Shown: piece by piece, positions 5,321-14,159 of the stretch
Layout: the number at the start of each line of letters is the position of its first letter
How positions within the stretch are numbered: the stretch's first letter is position 1
Virus record (IMG/VR): IMGVR_UViG_3300031862_000015
Span: 1-38,961 of that record
Strand: one strand, 5' to 3'
Source: a virus
DNA length: 38,961 nucleotides
Notes under the pieces: generated by a model
The model's database searches: none
What the model saw: the letters and a program-made list of their open reading frames with translations, nothing else
Told to the model about the DNA's origin: nothing
Translations under genes and position numbers: made by a program

Positions 5321-5495
5321 ATATTGGGAACAACGAATCCTCAATAAACAAAAGCAAGTTTTAGACCTAATCAAGGAAATGAACTCTCATCTCATATTTA
5401 TAGGTAGAGAAGAAAGATATACTTTACAATTTAAGAAAGAAAGGAGCATTTCAAATGCCAAAAAAACTTCTATTCAACGAAAAAGCGAGAACTAA
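5301..5495 (+). CDS. Short gene between groES and groEL
   Basis: This 64-residue frame starts after AAGGAAGAAA. It encodes a helical, Lys/Glu-rich N-terminus (RYWEQRILNKQKQVLDLIKE), then IFIGREERYTLQFKKE. Its start overlaps the end of groES and its last 13 codons overlap groEL in another frame, so the C-terminal residues may be uninformative. No family is recognised. It could be a small adaptor or merely an open stretch. Confidence 0.45.
   Translation: MEKEKIRYWEQRILNKQKQVLDLIKEMNSHLIFIGREERYTLQFKKERSISNAKKTSIQRKSEN
5437..5463 (+). repeat. 27-bp translation-start repeat, groEL copy
   Basis: The 18 bases before the groEL ATG (AAGAAAGGAGCATTTCAA) and the following ATGCCAAAA are identical to 19173-19199 before a late structural gene. 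A near copy precedes the scaffold gene (AAAGAAAGGAGCATT before 14639). Confidence 0.8.
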
Positions 5496-7083
5496 ATTAT
5501 TAAAAGGAGCGAAGATTGTCGCCGATGCTGTAGGGTCTACACTGGGCCCCAAAGCGAATAACGTCGCTATAGAGAGACCATTTGGCGCGCCTTCTGTCCT
5601 GCATGATGGGGTCTCGGTTGCCAAAGAGATTGATCTAAAAGACCCCGATGAGAACCTGGGAGCGCAACTCATCAAAGAGGCGGCGCAGAAGACAAATGAT
5701 AAAGCCGGCGATGGAACCACTACAGCCACTATTTTAACTTATGCGATGACCCAAGAAGCTATCAAGAATATCGCCGCCGGAGCTAACGCTATGATGTTAA
5801 AAAAAGGCATGGAATTAGCAGTTAAGGATATAGTTAGATCTCTTAAAAGGCTGGCCAGAAAAATTAAAACTAACGATGAGATTAAAAATATAGCTACCAT
5901 CAGTGCTCAAGACGAAACTATTGGAAATCTAATCACATCGGCTATAAAAAAACTCGGCAAGAAATGTATTATTGTAGTAGAAGAATCCGCCAAACCAACT
6001 ATGGAAATGGAATACAAAGAAGGTATGCAATTTGATAAAGGTTGGGTTTCGCCTTACTTTGTCACTAATCCGGAGACGATGGAAGCAATTATCGAAGACG
6101 CCTGGATTATGATAACCGATGCTAAAATAACTACCAACGCTCAATTTATAGAATGGGCTAAGAATATCGAAAACCAATATAGCGAAGGAAAACCCCAACC
6201 TCAAATGCCTAAGAATATCGTGGTCATCGCTTCGGAGGTTTCCGGAATTGCTCTTGCCAGTATGATTCAAAACAAAATGCAAGGATTTCTGAATATTCTC
6301 GCCGTTCAAGCCCCTCAATATGGAGAAGCTCAAAAAGACATTTTAAGAGATATTGCGGTAGTTACCAATGGAAATTTTATATCCGAAGAGGCCGGCGGAT
6401 CTTTGGCCACAATGAAACTACAAGACTTTGGACACGCTAAGAGAGTAGTCTCTACCAAAGACAGCACTATTATCGTTGACGGAGAAGGGAGTAAAGAAGG
6501 CATTACTCATTACACTCATATACTTGAAGAGCTATTAAACAAAACAACCAGTGAATTTGAAAAGGAGAAGTTAGAAGAGAGAATTGCAAAACTAACTTCC
6601 GGCATTGCTGTGATTAATGTTGGCGCGCCTTCTGAAATGGAAATGAAAGAAAAGAAAGAGCGCTGCATCGATGCCATCGAGGCAACGAAAGCGGCGATTG
6701 AGGAAGGTATTGTTAGGGGTGGAGAAGTAGCATATCTGGCCGCTATTAACGGATTACAATGTGAAAGCGCCGGGGATATTAAGACAGGATATAACTTAGT
6801 ATTAAAAGCGGTCGTGAGACCGTTTGAGGTTCTGATGGAAAATTCGGGCTACGATTCTGGGATGATGCTGGAAAGACTGCAAGCAACCGAGATGGGGATT
6901 GATGTCAGAGATGGTATCAAAAAAGATATGATAAAAGCCGGGATTATCGATCCGGTTAAAGTCAGTCGAGTGGCTTTGCAAAACGCCCTCTCTTGCGCTT
7001 GCTCCATAATGACTACTAATTGTCTTATAACAGACATTAAGGAAAATAAAGATGATTCCGGAACAATATCGCAAACTCAATAA
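5455..7083 (+). CDS. groEL: Phage-encoded chaperonin GroEL
   Basis: This 542-residue protein is full length for the family (about 540-548). Visible features are STLGPKANNVAIERPFGAPS (28-47), the ATP-binding GDGTTTAT (85-92, Asp86 matching E. coli Asp87), the apical start EGMQFDKGWVSPYFVTNPET, and the hinge/ATPase segment SEMEMKEKKERCIDAIEATK with Asp406 matching E. coli Asp398. RGGEVAY then stands for AGGGVAL. The apical domain carries about ten extra residues around YSEGKPQPQMP (242-252). The GGM-rich tail is absent; it ends SGTISQTQ. With its GroES-like partner it should form an ATP-driven folding chamber in the host cytoplasm, probably for phage virion proteins. It is preceded by AAGAAAGGAG. 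Confidence 0.97.
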   Translation: MPKKLLFNEKARTKLLKGAKIVADAVGSTLGPKANNVAIERPFGAPSVLHDGVSVAKEIDLKDPDENLGAQLIKEAAQKTNDKAGDGTTTATILTYAMTQEAIKNIAAGANAMMLKKGMELAVKDIVRSLKRLARKIKTNDEIKNIATISAQDETIGNLITSAIKKLGKKCIIVVEESAKPTMEMEYKEGMQFDKGWVSPYFVTNPETMEAIIEDAWIMITDAKITTNAQFIEWAKNIENQYSEGKPQPQMPKNIVVIASEVSGIALASMIQNKMQGFLNILAVQAPQYGEAQKDILRDIAVVTNGNFISEEAGGSLATMKLQDFGHAKRVVSTKDSTIIVDGEGSKEGITHYTHILEELLNKTTSEFEKEKLEERIAKLTSGIAVINVGAPSEMEMKEKKERCIDAIEATKAAIEEGIVRGGEVAYLAAINGLQCESAGDIKTGYNLVLKAVVRPFEVLMENSGYDSGMMLERLQATEMGIDVRDGIKKDMIKAGIIDPVKVSRVALQNALSCACSIMTTNCLITDIKENKDDSGTISQTQ

Positions 7084-7252
7084 AGAATTCGATCAACGAC
7101 CACTAAGAAAGATATTAAAACTCCCATGTGGACACGGAAATATTGAAATTACTCGGCCACAAGATCAATATATAACTTGTCCGAAATGCTTCCATAAATT
7201 TCTTTTAATCTGGTCAAAAATAGCTAAATATAAAATAGAAGGAGAATTATGA
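7052..7252 (+). CDS. Small zinc-binding protein
   Basis: This 66-residue protein carries LPCGHGNIEI and ITCPKCFHKF, a Cys/His pair plus CxxC pattern fitting a zinc ribbon. The start overlaps the end of groEL by 32 bp and follows TTAAGGAAAATAAAG. It is first in a run of four overlapping small genes. Function unknown; nucleic-acid or protein binding is plausible. Confidence 0.6.
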   Translation: MIPEQYRKLNKEFDQRPLRKILKLPCGHGNIEITRPQDQYITCPKCFHKFLLIWSKIAKYKIEGEL

Positions 7253-7470
7253 TATGGATTATTGTTTGGATATTAACAATTATTACTTTATTCCTTGGGT
7301 CAGTTGTTGGCTATCTAATCGGCTCCAAAAAATTAGATAGAAAGATTACTCAATTAAAAAACAGGATAAATCCTCCGTCTGGATCGGGTCCGATTAAACC
7401 TTACACCAAAGAAGAATTGGAAGTTCTGGAATCTACTGATAAAAAGAGAATGAAGGAGCTTGGGTTATGA
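7249..7470 (+). CDS. Small N-terminally anchored membrane protein
   Basis: This 73-residue protein opens with a transmembrane helix, MIWIIVWILTIITLFLGSVV (1-20), extending to about residue 25. A basic stretch SKKLDRKITQLKNR and a hydrophilic Pro/Gly-containing tail follow. Start and stop both overlap neighbours by 4 bp. No family is recognised. Confidence 0.6.
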   Translation: MIWIIVWILTIITLFLGSVVGYLIGSKKLDRKITQLKNRINPPSGSGPIKPYTKEELEVLESTDKKRMKELGL

Positions 7471-7769
7471 TTTGCTCAAGATGCGGGAAGAAGTCTAATA
7501 ATATTAAAGTAATTAACGGCGTTGAATATTGTCATTCTTGTGGCCAATTCTCTGAAGCCGGCGGCACTACAACCGATGGTCTTCTGACACGCAACCGATT
7601 CTCTATCCGGCGGGACTCCAAGCAATATGAAGCCGATCTTCTCCCGCCTCATGAGTATGATAGGGCATCCCGCAAGATAAAACCCAGCGAAAAGTTTATA
7701 AAACAATATCCCCACCGAATTAAGGAAACATATACTAAAGAAGAATTAAAAGAAATAGGAATTGAATGA
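7467..7769 (+). CDS. Zinc-ribbon protein
   Basis: This 100-residue protein begins MICSRCGKKSNN and continues VEYCHSCGQF, a classic CxxC...CxxC zinc ribbon in the first 27 residues. The rest is hydrophilic (LLPPHEYDRASRKIKPSEKF). It shares the ending motif YTKEELKE with the preceding small membrane protein (YTKEELEV), hinting at a common short element. Coupled by ATGA at both ends. Confidence 0.65.
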   Translation: MICSRCGKKSNNIKVINGVEYCHSCGQFSEAGGTTTDGLLTRNRFSIRRDSKQYEADLLPPHEYDRASRKIKPSEKFIKQYPHRIKETYTKEELKEIGIE

Positions 7770-8044
7770 AAAAATTAAGCAAACAAGATTTTTTACAACT
7801 ACACGCTGACAATTTAGAACAAGAAATCTGGCTTTCAGAAATTGATTTAATGATCACTCAAAAGGCATTAAAAATTTCTAAGGACAAAAAAGCAATCGAT
7901 AAAATGATGAAGATTGAGAACAACATTCACAATAAAATCGAAGGACTAAGAGCCAGAAAGAATTTTGTAATAGGAGTGATCAATGGAACCGAAACTGAAA
8001 TGGACAACCCAAAAGAGAAAGGTCAGGGATTTACTGCCGTATGA
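7766..8044 (+). CDS. Helical hypothetical protein
   Basis: This 92-residue protein is predicted to be a helical hairpin rich in Lys, Glu and Ile. It starts in the previous stop (ATGA), and its last 62 bp overlap the methyltransferase gene in another frame, where the encoded tail (NGTETEMDNPKEKG...) looks less ordered. The long overlap suggests coupled expression. No family is recognised. Confidence 0.55.
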   Translation: MKKLSKQDFLQLHADNLEQEIWLSEIDLMITQKALKISKDKKAIDKMMKIENNIHNKIEGLRARKNFVIGVINGTETEMDNPKEKGQGFTAV

Positions 8045-9176
8045 GAAGAATCCCCGCCAGATGACTGCATCCCAAGCCAAGCAACTTACTAAAAGTTTGC
8101 AGAAGTTTAATCTGGTAGAAATTCCAGCCATTGACACTGACAATCGGATCATCGCTGGCCACATGAGATTAAAAATTATGATGCAGTTGGGTCGGGGGGA
8201 TGAAGAAATTGACGTCCGTGTGCCGAATCGGAAGCTAACAAAAGAAGAATTCAAAGAGTATAACATCCGCTCCAATAAAAACACCGGCGAAGGGGATTTC
8301 GATGCTTTAGCTAATAACTTTGAGATTCAAGATTTAAAAGAGTGGGGCTTTAAAGAAGATGAATTAAAATTTGACTTTGTAAAAGAAGATGATGTGCCAG
8401 AAGTTTCAGAAGGAGAGCCAATTTCAAAATTAGGCGATATTTATCAATTAGGGAATCATCGGGTGATGTGCGGCGACTCAACCAAGATTGAGGATGTAGA
8501 GAAGCTGATGGACGGGCAGAAGGCGGAAGTAACAATCACTGACCCACCATATAATTATGGAATAGAGTATGACAGTTATGATGACAAGAGAAAAGAAGAG
8601 GAATATGAAAAATTTGTGATTAGTTACTATCAAATAGCAAAATTATTTTCAAAAAAAATAATTGTGTCAGTAGGAATAAAAAATTTAGGAATATATTATA
8701 AAAATTTTAATCCTACTTGGTTAATAATTTGGGTGAAAAAAAATTGTAGAACAAGGTCTAAATTAAGACATTATAGTTCTTGGGAGCCGTGGATAATAGA
8801 AGAATTTGAAGAGCAACAAAATTGGGATATTATCTGGGTGGAAGGAAAAGCCACAAGACCGTGTAAGGATTTTTTAGAATATAACATAGTAATACAAAAG
8901 GAATTAGAAGGCAAACATCCCGTTCCAAAACCACTAAAATTAATACAAGAACTTATAACCAAATTTTCAGATAGAGAACAAATTATATTAGATTTATTCG
9001 GTGGCTCAGGCTCAACACTTATTGCTTGCGAACAGATGCACAGACGTTGTTACATGATGGAAATAGACAATCGCTATACAGATGTTATAATTAAAAGGTG
9101 GCAAGCACTAAGTAGAAATGAAGCCATAAGATTATCGGATGGCAAAAAATGGAACGAATTAAATCAAGAAAATTAG
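7983..9176 (+). CDS. ParB-like domain fused to DNA methyltransferase
   Basis: This 397-residue protein has two parts. Residues 1-130 resemble the ParB/sulfiredoxin-like domain often joined to phage methylases: RDLLPYEKNPRQM, then IIAGHMRLKIMMQLG. Residues 145-390 form an amino-methyltransferase. GDIYQLGNHRVMCGDST precedes TDPPYNYG (186-193, catalytic DPPY), and the S-adenosylmethionine motif LDLFGGSGST follows at 336-345. DPPY before FxGxG fits the beta-class order of N6-adenine or N4-cytosine enzymes. It would methylate phage DNA, probably against host restriction. AGGAGTGATCA precedes the ATG. No restriction gene is beside it, although an HNH gene overlaps its end. Confidence 0.9.
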   Translation: MEPKLKWTTQKRKVRDLLPYEKNPRQMTASQAKQLTKSLQKFNLVEIPAIDTDNRIIAGHMRLKIMMQLGRGDEEIDVRVPNRKLTKEEFKEYNIRSNKNTGEGDFDALANNFEIQDLKEWGFKEDELKFDFVKEDDVPEVSEGEPISKLGDIYQLGNHRVMCGDSTKIEDVEKLMDGQKAEVTITDPPYNYGIEYDSYDDKRKEEEYEKFVISYYQIAKLFSKKIIVSVGIKNLGIYYKNFNPTWLIIWVKKNCRTRSKLRHYSSWEPWIIEEFEEQQNWDIIWVEGKATRPCKDFLEYNIVIQKELEGKHPVPKPLKLIQELITKFSDREQIILDLFGGSGSTLIACEQMHRRCYMMEIDNRYTDVIIKRWQALSRNEAIRLSDGKKWNELNQEN

Positions 9177-9655
9177 ACGGAAAACAAAATCCCGAATACT
9201 ACAAACAATATTACAGAGAAAATCGGGAAAGATTAGCCAAACAAAATAAAGCTCGGTATATTCGAGTTAGGTCAAATCCAGAACTATTAAAATTAGCGAG
9301 ACAAAAAGCCGCAGAAGCGACAAGAAAGTGGAGAGCGAAACATCCAGACAAAGTAAAGAAGAGTCGAAAAATAATTTATAACAATAGAAAAATAAAAGCA
9401 TTAAAAATAGTCGGCGATTCAAAATGTGCAAGATGCGGATGTGATGAGATAGATTTCTTGGAATTTAACCATAAAAATGGAGATGGCTGTAAAGATTGGA
9501 AAAAAAGTGGTGGTAAGGCAATGATGGATCGAATACTTACACAAAAAAGAAAAACTGATGATTTGGAAATATTATGTCGGGTTTGTAATGCGTTGGAATT
9601 TTTAGAAAGAAAAAATAGTAAATCAGCCCAAAATTACAGGATATTATGGGGATAA
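9149..9655 (+). CDS. HNH-type nuclease
   Basis: This 168-residue protein has a very basic N-terminal half (YYKQYYRENRERLAKQNKAR), then a zinc-bound HNH-like fold: KCARCGCDEIDFLEFNHKNG, and LEILCRVCNALEF with the second Cys pair. HNH proteins cut DNA with one metal ion in a beta-beta-alpha site. It overlaps the methylase by 28 bp and lies just before terS, where packaging-associated HNH nucleases commonly sit. A homing nuclease is the alternative. Confidence 0.75.
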   Translation: MERIKSRKLDGKQNPEYYKQYYRENRERLAKQNKARYIRVRSNPELLKLARQKAAEATRKWRAKHPDKVKKSRKIIYNNRKIKALKIVGDSKCARCGCDEIDFLEFNHKNGDGCKDWKKSGGKAMMDRILTQKRKTDDLEILCRVCNALEFLERKNSKSAQNYRILWG

Positions 9656-9656
9656 A

Positions 9657-9684
9657 TTGTGATGTGATTATCAAAAGATATAAT
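9657..9684 (+). promoter_or_regulatory. Promoter before packaging genes
   Basis: TTGTGA (9657-9662) and TATAAT (9679-9684) are 16 bp apart, immediately after the HNH stop. It would start the packaging/head transcript. The -35 is only a partial match. Confidence 0.6.
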
Positions 9685-9710
9685 AAGTTTACACAGAAAG
9701 GAGACTAATT

Positions 9711-10082
9711 ATGGCTAAAAAGTTTACACCTAAAAAAAGGAAAATGATAATCAAAAAAGACTTAGAACTCGCTATTGATAAACAAGGCGGACTTATTACT
9801 TACATCGCTAATTCAATGGGATTTTCTCGCCAGGCAATTCATAAGGCAATCAAGAGATTCAAATTAGAAGATAAACTTCAGGAAGCGCGGGATAAGGTAT
9901 TGGATTTGGCAGAAAGTAAATTGATTGAAGAAATCCAGAATGGTAATCTCTTGGCGATTATTTTTTATTTAAAAACTATCGGCAAGAAAAGAGGATATAT
10001 TCAAAAACAAGAACTTGAAGCCGATGTTCAACAAACAATTCATACTATTTATAAACCCTATGTGCCAAATAAAGTTGAGTAA
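9711..10082 (+). CDS. terS: Terminase small subunit
   Basis: This 123-residue basic protein has a helix-turn-helix (ITYIANSMGFSRQAIHKAIK, about 29-48) and then DLAESKLIEEIQNGNLLAII and FYLKTIGKKRGY, a segment typical of phage small terminases. The small subunit recognises phage DNA and hands it to the large subunit. It lies two bases before terL and follows AAAGGAGACTAATT. Identification rests on the conserved C-terminal helix and on context. Confidence 0.8.
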   Translation: MAKKFTPKKRKMIIKKDLELAIDKQGGLITYIANSMGFSRQAIHKAIKRFKLEDKLQEARDKVLDLAESKLIEEIQNGNLLAIIFYLKTIGKKRGYIQKQELEADVQQTIHTIYKPYVPNKVE

Positions 10083-10084
10083 AT

Positions 10085-11542
10085 ATGGCCGAAGTCAAAT
10101 GGTATCCATTTCCAAAACAAAAGCTTGCGTTAGAAGCTACCTCATTTGAGATACTATTTGGCGGTGCCAGGGGGCCGGGGAAGACCGCCGCGGGGATGGT
10201 TTGGATCCTTGGACCTGAATACGAAAAAGGAAAGTATTACATCAATCATCCGTTATATAGAGCATTAGTTCTCAGAAAAAACTATGATGATTTAGTGGAT
10301 TGGCTGGACAGAGTTTCTTTTTTTTATCAAAACTTAGGAGTGAAGATTTCTGGACTACCAGCGGTGATACGATTTCCTTCCGGAGCTTTGTTCAGGCTGG
10401 GTCATCTTAAAGACAGACGATCTTATGAAAAGTATCTCGGTCATGAATACCAACGAATTCTAATAGAAGAGTTAACTCTTATTCCTCAAGAGAATTATTA
10501 TTCGGCTATCTTAGGATCTTGCAGATCAACCATCGAAGAACTAAAACCACAAGTATTCTGCACTTCAAATCCTGATGGAGTAGGTCATGCTTGGGTCAAA
10601 AAGAGATTCATCGACCCGGCGCCGGCAGGTTTACCTTTCATCGGGGAAGATACAAAAAGGGGTCGGGTTTTTATCTCAGGAACAATAGAAGATAATCCGG
10701 CACTTATAGAGAAAGACCCAGGGTATATAGCTTATCTCGATGGTTTAAAATTAGAACAGCCCGAACTTTATAAAGCTTGGCGACTTGGAGATTGGAATAT
10801 ATTCGTTGGTCAAGTCTTTTCTGAATTTGTTAGTAGAACTCACATCATTTCAAGGCCTCAGTTTAGTATAGACCAATGTCGTAGAATAATAACTTATGAC
10901 TGGGGATATAATTCGCCCGGTTGTGCTTTATGGCTTGCAGTCACTCATGAAGATAGATTCGGGATTCAAAGAGTCTATTGCTATCGTGAACTTTACCAAA
11001 ACCAGAAAACTCCCGAAGAGTGGGCTTATGATATCAAAACATTTACCAACGTTGAAGACGTCGACTTCATGGTGCTTCCAAAGGATTGTTTTGCATCTCC
11101 TCAGGGAGGAAGGTCAATCGCTTCTATCTTTCAAAGCGTTCTCCCTATTCAAATAATTGAGGGTGATTCTCTTACAAGAGCAGCCAGATTGAATAGACAA
11201 GCTGTAACTCATCAATTCCTTTCAAATGCGCGTGACGGCCGACCTTATCTTTATATCTTAGAGAGATGCCGTAATCTTATACGAACCCTCCCCGAATTAG
11301 TGTATGATGAGACTGATGTTGAATTAATTGATACTGAAGGTGAAGATCACGCCTTCGACGCCTTGGGGATGGGATTAGTTACTATCAAACAAAAATACCA
11401 TTTATTGTCAGGTCCTATCCGAACCACTCGAAGACCTGAACAAGGAATGAAAGTTCTGCCTTCCGGCGAGCTCCAAGCTCCTGATTTCTGGGAAGAATTC
11501 AGGCTTCACGGTTATAGACATAAAATGCCAGAGAATAAATAA
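10085..11542 (+). CDS. terL: Terminase large subunit
   Basis: This 485-residue packaging motor has an N-terminal ATPase: LFGGARGPGKTAAG (about 24-37, Walker A with Lys33) and RILIEELTLIP (124-134, Walker B plus catalytic Glu). CTSNPDG (159-165) is the coupling motif. The nuclease starts TYDWGYNSPG (Asp272) and ends DHAFDALGMG with the last acidic metal ligands. It cuts concatemers and drives DNA into the prohead through the portal. Length and motif order are complete, and the gene follows terS. Confidence 0.95.
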   Translation: MAEVKWYPFPKQKLALEATSFEILFGGARGPGKTAAGMVWILGPEYEKGKYYINHPLYRALVLRKNYDDLVDWLDRVSFFYQNLGVKISGLPAVIRFPSGALFRLGHLKDRRSYEKYLGHEYQRILIEELTLIPQENYYSAILGSCRSTIEELKPQVFCTSNPDGVGHAWVKKRFIDPAPAGLPFIGEDTKRGRVFISGTIEDNPALIEKDPGYIAYLDGLKLEQPELYKAWRLGDWNIFVGQVFSEFVSRTHIISRPQFSIDQCRRIITYDWGYNSPGCALWLAVTHEDRFGIQRVYCYRELYQNQKTPEEWAYDIKTFTNVEDVDFMVLPKDCFASPQGGRSIASIFQSVLPIQIIEGDSLTRAARLNRQAVTHQFLSNARDGRPYLYILERCRNLIRTLPELVYDETDVELIDTEGEDHAFDALGMGLVTIKQKYHLLSGPIRTTRRPEQGMKVLPSGELQAPDFWEEFRLHGYRHKMPENK

Positions 11543-11544
11543 TA

Positions 11545-11553
11545 TGATATAAT
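11545..11553 (+). promoter_or_regulatory. Extended -10 promoter, apparently leaderless start
   Basis: TGATATAAT directly follows the terL stop. The expected transcription start, about 7 nt on, falls on the A of the next ATG at 11560, and no ribosome binding site fits between. No good -35 is visible. Confidence 0.5.
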
Positions 11554-11559
11554 AAAAGT

Positions 11560-11859
11560 ATGAAGAACTATCATTACAGACCAGCGATTTTTGCAAATCT
11601 AACAGGACAAACAAATATCACCCCTTCAAAAAAGGTAATTTCTGTCTGGCTTGACGATTCTAATGATAAAGTACTTAAAAAGTTTCATTGCATTAATTGC
11701 GGGCATGTTGTATTTGAATACTATAACTCAGTTGATTTAATTGTCAACGGAGAACACTTTGAAAAGAAACCCAAAGTTATAATGTGCCACGGGACTTACA
11801 GCGACCCCTCGACTGAATTATTTAACAGCCGCTGTAAGACTAAATATTATGTATCATAA
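11560..11859 (+). CDS. Hypothetical protein between terminase and portal
   Basis: This 99-residue protein has FHCINCGHVVFEYY (about 43-56) and two later Cys (IMCHGTY, NSRCKTKYY), possibly a zinc ribbon. No ribosome site precedes its ATG; a promoter -10 ends six bases before it, so a leaderless message is likely. An in-frame start further in is not evident. A structural or packaging accessory role is inferred from position only. Confidence 0.6.
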   Translation: MKNYHYRPAIFANLTGQTNITPSKKVISVWLDDSNDKVLKKFHCINCGHVVFEYYNSVDLIVNGEHFEKKPKVIMCHGTYSDPSTELFNSRCKTKYYVS

Positions 11860-11867
11860 GGAGAATT

Positions 11868-13925
11868 ATGGAGACACCACAAATTCAAACTACTGAAGAG
11901 GCGAGAAAAGAAGAAGCGGTTGTCCGTTACCCTTCTCTTAGTATAGATATTGAAGATTCGGATTTAATTCGTCTAATAGACAGCCGAATTAAAGATTCTG
12001 AAGATTTCTACGAGGGCAAATTAAAACTTAAAAAGAGACGTCAGAGAATGGAAGAATTCTGGCTGGGCAAACAGGTAGACGAATCCCAATTAGATGCCGC
12101 TTGGCAGTTGCCTTACGTTGATAATATAATCTGGCAGGATACAGAGACACGAATTGGTTTAGTGGCTGCTAAACTTCCTGATATTATAGTTATTCCGCCG
12201 ACTGACGATCCGGTTGCCAGAGAGAGAGCAATGAAGATTGATAAGGGATTAGACATCAGAATTAACAATGAAAATATACGCCGGTTGATAAAAGATGGAC
12301 TTCGCGATAATCATTTGTTTTTGATTGGCTGTGTCAAAGTCAGATGGGATGAAAACATTGGAGAGAACGGAGATTTTATATTTGAGAAGGTTAATCCTAA
12401 GAAGTTAATCCTTGATCACACTGCGACTATTCCGCACGATGGTTATTCGGCAGACAATATGGAATTCATCGCTGAATGGATAGAAGAGCCAGTTTCGCTT
12501 GTTTGCGCTAAATTCCCGGACAAAAAAGAAGAACTTTTGAAAAAACTCAGAATTATAATGGGGACGCAAAAGCAGATGTCTTCAAAAATGCGTTATTTGG
12601 AAATCTGGTTTACATGGTATGACAAAGAAGGAAATAAGCAGGAAGGGGTTTGTTGGAAATACGGAAAGCTTTTATTGGATAAAATGAAAAACCCTTACTA
12701 TGATTGGGAAGGATTAAATAAAGGATCAAAAACCCAACTTCAGAACTTCTTTCCGTTTCCTCGTAAGCCGTATATCTTTTTTAATCATATGAACTTAGGA
12801 AACTCACCAATTGACGATACTACACCGGTTGAACAATCTATACCACTTCAAGTTAACATTAATAAAAGAGGCAGACAGGTTACTGAGATATCCGATAATG
12901 CAGTTCCTAAAAAAGTTTTCTCTGGCACTGCGATTACTAAAGAAGAAGCGCGCCGGGTATCTAACGACCCTTCAGAGCACATCTGGTTAGAGAGATCTGA
13001 TGATGTTAATAAGGCATTTACAACTGTTAGGTCTGACCCGCCTTCTCCTTTATTGTTTGATGATCTCGTTGCCAACAGAGGACAAATTGATGCTAAGTTT
13101 GCTACCCATTCGATAACTCGGGGAGAGACTGTAGCTCCTGCAGCATCGGGTATTGCTAAGCAGATTACTCGTCAAGGCGACTTACAGATCACAGACGACT
13201 TAGTAGAAACGGTTATAGTCCGGGTAATTACTGAGTTGTGTGGATGGGCACTTCAGATGATAAAAGTTATGTATAACAAAGACCATGAATTTAAAAATAT
13301 GGGCAAGGACGGCGAATTAACCACTTTAACTCTAAATCAGACCTCAGTTGATGAAGGGGTTGGTCTTCAGGTTCGAGCTTCTACGTCCGATAAAACAGAT
13401 AGACAGAATATTTCTTTAGAATTAGCCAAGGCCAAAGTGAATGATCCGCTTTCCTTATTTGAAGACTTAGATGTTTCCAATCCAAAAGAGAGAACAGAGC
13501 GTGCAATAACTTTTCTTAAAGGTCAAATGGATGGTTATCAATCTTATCTTAAATTTACCGGTCTTGATCAAGATCCCAATATGAATCCTGAAGCTGCCGG
13601 TAATCTGGCCAATTTAGGAAAGGAAGAAGCAGTTAACGATATTCAGTCTATTAAAGATGGAAAGCCTGTTGAATCAAAAGGTTTGCCATCCCCTGAGTAT
13701 GTCCAGACTCTTATCGAATACGTCAATTCGGAAGAATTCCGAAAGCTTAGCCCAGAGATACAACAGAGCTTCCAAAGTTACATTCAAGAACTTAAAAATA
13801 GAGTTAGTCAACAACTGCAACCACCTGTTGGTGGTCAACCATCACCTCCGGCGATCTCCGCTGTTCCTGCCGGTGCGGAGGCAATCCCTCCGGCGGGAGG
13901 AGGTGGTGGCTTGCCATTGACTTAA
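11868..13925 (+). CDS. Portal protein
   Basis: This 685-residue protein follows terminase, the usual portal position, and its length fits podovirus portals (P22-like about 725 residues). The first 60 residues are charged and disordered, then MEEFWLGKQVDESQLDAAWQ and ENIRRLIKDGLRDNHLFLIG lead into a long alpha/beta middle. VEQSIPLQVNINKRGRQVTE (about 325-344) resembles the stem helix region of portals. The C-terminal tail is Pro/Gly-rich. The portal dodecamer sits at one capsid vertex and passes DNA. The ribosome site is AAGGAGAATT. Confidence 0.85.
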   Translation: METPQIQTTEEARKEEAVVRYPSLSIDIEDSDLIRLIDSRIKDSEDFYEGKLKLKKRRQRMEEFWLGKQVDESQLDAAWQLPYVDNIIWQDTETRIGLVAAKLPDIIVIPPTDDPVARERAMKIDKGLDIRINNENIRRLIKDGLRDNHLFLIGCVKVRWDENIGENGDFIFEKVNPKKLILDHTATIPHDGYSADNMEFIAEWIEEPVSLVCAKFPDKKEELLKKLRIIMGTQKQMSSKMRYLEIWFTWYDKEGNKQEGVCWKYGKLLLDKMKNPYYDWEGLNKGSKTQLQNFFPFPRKPYIFFNHMNLGNSPIDDTTPVEQSIPLQVNINKRGRQVTEISDNAVPKKVFSGTAITKEEARRVSNDPSEHIWLERSDDVNKAFTTVRSDPPSPLLFDDLVANRGQIDAKFATHSITRGETVAPAASGIAKQITRQGDLQITDDLVETVIVRVITELCGWALQMIKVMYNKDHEFKNMGKDGELTTLTLNQTSVDEGVGLQVRASTSDKTDRQNISLELAKAKVNDPLSLFEDLDVSNPKERTERAITFLKGQMDGYQSYLKFTGLDQDPNMNPEAAGNLANLGKEEAVNDIQSIKDGKPVESKGLPSPEYVQTLIEYVNSEEFRKLSPEIQQSFQSYIQELKNRVSQQLQPPVGGQPSPPAISAVPAGAEAIPPAGGGGGLPLT

Positions 13926-13927
13926 TG

Positions 13928-13936
13928 TGATATAAT
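13928..13936 (+). promoter_or_regulatory. Extended -10 promoter TGATATAAT
   Basis: TGTGATATAAT follows the portal stop. The expected start lies at the AAGGAG site, so the leader before the ATG at 13954 would be about 11 nt. There is no clear -35 at standard spacing. Confidence 0.55.
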
Positions 13937-13953
13937 AAAAATAAGGAGAAACT

Positions 13954-14157
13954 ATGCCACTAATAAAAGGAAAGTCGAAAAAAACAATCTCAGAAAACAT
14001 TTCTGAACTACACAAAGGTAAGACCTTTGCTAAGACAGCCAAGAAGTTTGGGAAGAAAAAAGCTGACAAACAAGCTATTGCTATTGCTCTTGAACAAGCC
14101 CGAAAGAGTAAAGGGAAAAGAATTAGTCGTTTACAAGAAAGGGCACAAACGGAGTAG
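13954..14157 (+). CDS. DUF6496-like small basic protein
   Basis: MPLIKGKSKKTISENISELH and ADKQAIAIALEQARKSKGK match the pattern of a small, common phage family (DUF6496 as I recall it), usually encoded beside portal or head genes. This member is longer at 67 residues because of a Lys-rich insert (KTFAKTAKKFGKKK). The function of the family is unknown; its charge suggests DNA contact in the head. Confidence 0.7.
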   Translation: MPLIKGKSKKTISENISELHKGKTFAKTAKKFGKKKADKQAIAIALEQARKSKGKRISRLQERAQTE

Positions 14158-14159
14158 TT

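Noticed and set aside
5929-7080. Minus-strand frames within groEL
   Set aside because: They mirror a highly conserved gene and show no protein-like features of their own.
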